Shown: positions 63,219 through 64,000 of the stretch, one piece after another | Numbering within the stretch: position 1 is the stretch's first letter | How the letters are laid out: each line of letters opens with the position of its first letter | Source of the DNA: an uncultured Maribacter sp. | GTDB taxonomy: Bacteria; Bacteroidota; Bacteroidia; Flavobacteriales; Flavobacteriaceae | NCBI GenBank assembly: GCA_947493885.1 | Contig: CANLTE010000009.1 | Span: 1 to 64,000, forward strand | Direction of reading: 5' to 3' | DNA: 64,000 nt | The notes under the pieces: generated by a model | What the model was told of the DNA's origin: nothing | Databases searched by the model: none | The model's input: the letters and a program-made list of their open reading frames with translations, nothing else | Made by a program: the position numbers and the translations under genes

Positions 63219-64000
63219 TTAAACAAGGTTATTAATAAAGTGGGTTGCGCTCTCACCGGGATTGTTGGTTTTCATAAAGTTTTCACCAATTAAAAAACCT
63301 TTATACCCATAAGGTTGTAATGTTTTAATAGCTTCTACAGAACTGATTCCACTTTCGGATACTTTTACAAAATCGTTCGGAATTAGCGCAGAAAGTGTTT
63401 TACTAGTTTCTAGGCTAACTTCAAAAGTTTTTAGGTTTCGGTTATTAACTCCTAGCATATCTAAACTGGGCATAATGGATTTGTGTAATTCTTCCTCATT
63501 ATGAACTTCTAAAAGTACATCTAGTTGTAAGCTTTTAGCGAACTCCGAAAATTGTTTAATTTCTTGTTTCGTAAGAATTGCTGCAATTAAAAGAATTACA
63601 TCTGCACCATGAGCTTTTGCTTCTAGTATTTGGTATTCATCAATAATAAACTCTTTACGCAGTAACGGAATCTTCGCTGAGGCTCTGGCAAGCAATAAAT
63701 CATTTAAAGCGCCACCAAAATATTTGCCATCTGTTAAAACGGACATGCCACAAACACCTGCTTTTTCGTAACCAGTTGCTACATCTTGAACATTTAGGCT
63801 ATTGTTGATAATAGATTTTGAGGGTGAGCGTCTTTTATGTTCTGCAATAATACCAGAATTACTGTTTTTTAGGGCGTTAGCTAATGAAATGGTTTCTCTG
63901 CTAAAAAGCACAGAATTTTCTAATTGCGAAACCGGAATAATAGATTTTATGGAATCTACTTCTTTTCGTTTATCAATTACTATTTTTTCTAAAATATCCA
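63219..64000 (-). CDS. trpC: Indole-3-glycerol phosphate synthase (start codon cut by the window edge)
   Basis: About 260 residues. Read back from the stop, the frame extends past the internal methionine at 63911 to the window edge, beginning (A)TG GAT ATT TTA GAA AAA; only the first base of the ATG lies outside. The N-terminal MDILEKIVIDKRKEVD is typical of TrpC. IIAEHKRRSPSK has the active-site lysine, with HGADVILLIAAIL, DMLGVNNRNLKTF and VSESGIS later in the barrel. A shorter call starting at 63911 would lose 30 conserved residues. First visible gene of the trp operon; upstream trpD, trpG or trpE genes are presumably outside. Confidence 0.97.
   Translation of the reverse strand, partial: DILEKIVIDKRKEVDSIKSIIPVSQLENSVLFSRETISLANALKNSNSGIIAEHKRRSPSKSIINNSLNVQDVATGYEKAGVCGMSVLTDGKYFGGALNDLLLARASAKIPLLRKEFIIDEYQILEAKAHGADVILLIAAILTKQEIKQFSEFAKSLQLDVLLEVHNEEELHKSIMPSLDMLGVNNRNLKTFEVSLETSKTLSALIPNDFVKVSESGISSVEAIKTLQPYGYKGFLIGENFMKTNNPGESATHFINNLV

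Noticed and set aside
63219..63911. trpC starting at the internal methionine at 63911
   Set aside because: The frame continues to the window edge with a typical TrpC N-terminus; 63911 would drop about 30 conserved residues.

Overview
The window looks like a chromosomal segment from a low-GC marine-type member of the Bacteroidetes, most likely family Flavobacteriaceae. The evidence is the AT-rich sequence, the -7 promoter elements of the TAnnTTTG type with very short leaders, and gene families typical of that group: DUF1573, DUF2490, DUF1684, DUF6970 lipoproteins, a PASTA membrane protein next to ddl and an RluD-type synthase, short Psd with an acyl-CoA-binding protein, and an adhesin-like surface protein. 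I did not compute GC content. No rRNA, tRNA, CRISPR array, transposase or prophage was found.

Layout. 1-2587 (-) is the N-terminal part of a very large secreted Calx-beta/DUF11-like surface protein that runs off the left edge. 3023-4381 (+) is kmo. 4466-6342 (-) holds a zinc-ribbon-family coiled-coil protein and a Nif3-like protein. lpxK (+) follows and converges on a cluster (-) of lipA, gap and a TPR hybrid histidine kinase. 11594-16189 (-) carries two ECF sigma factors, one with its anti-sigma factor, then murB and an aminotransferase. 16340-21586 has a PDZ aspartyl protease-like protein, DUF1573, valS and an FAH-family hydrolase. 21704-26900 (-) carries envelope and small membrane proteins and a cydA-cydB-small-membrane-protein operon. 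28156-32936 (-) is an envelope/proteostasis operon: rsfS, ftsH, LUD protein, cdsA, psd, acyl-CoA-binding protein. 33030-37139 has birA, SRPBCC, pyrE, NUDIX and an M14 peptidase. 37216-39454 is a PAS kinase/response-regulator pair. 39686-43740 has coaD, ddl, PASTA, RluD-type synthase and yaaA. 43756-46603 is a small accessory cluster with a WYL regulator. 46719-48506 is a three-gene arsenic operon. ppc follows.

The most accessory-looking part is 51254-55357. A tract of degenerate CTCCTGAGCGA repeats and a strong terminator lie after ppc. They precede a solitary 1162-residue protein with an N-terminal SMEK (restriction-nuclease-like) domain, a STAND-like P-loop NTPase and a long helical-repeat C-terminus. 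This is the architecture of single-gene antiphage systems and is the best candidate here for an undescribed defence system. A small palindromic element follows it.

The right end carries dus, small secreted or metabolic genes, an M20 peptidase and a trp operon read as trpC-trpF-trpB-trpA plus a small membrane protein. trpC lacks only the first base of its start codon at the window edge.

Coordinates use the start codon I judge correct. Three genes (TPR kinase, aspartyl protease-like protein, ArsR regulator) appear to use TTG starts.
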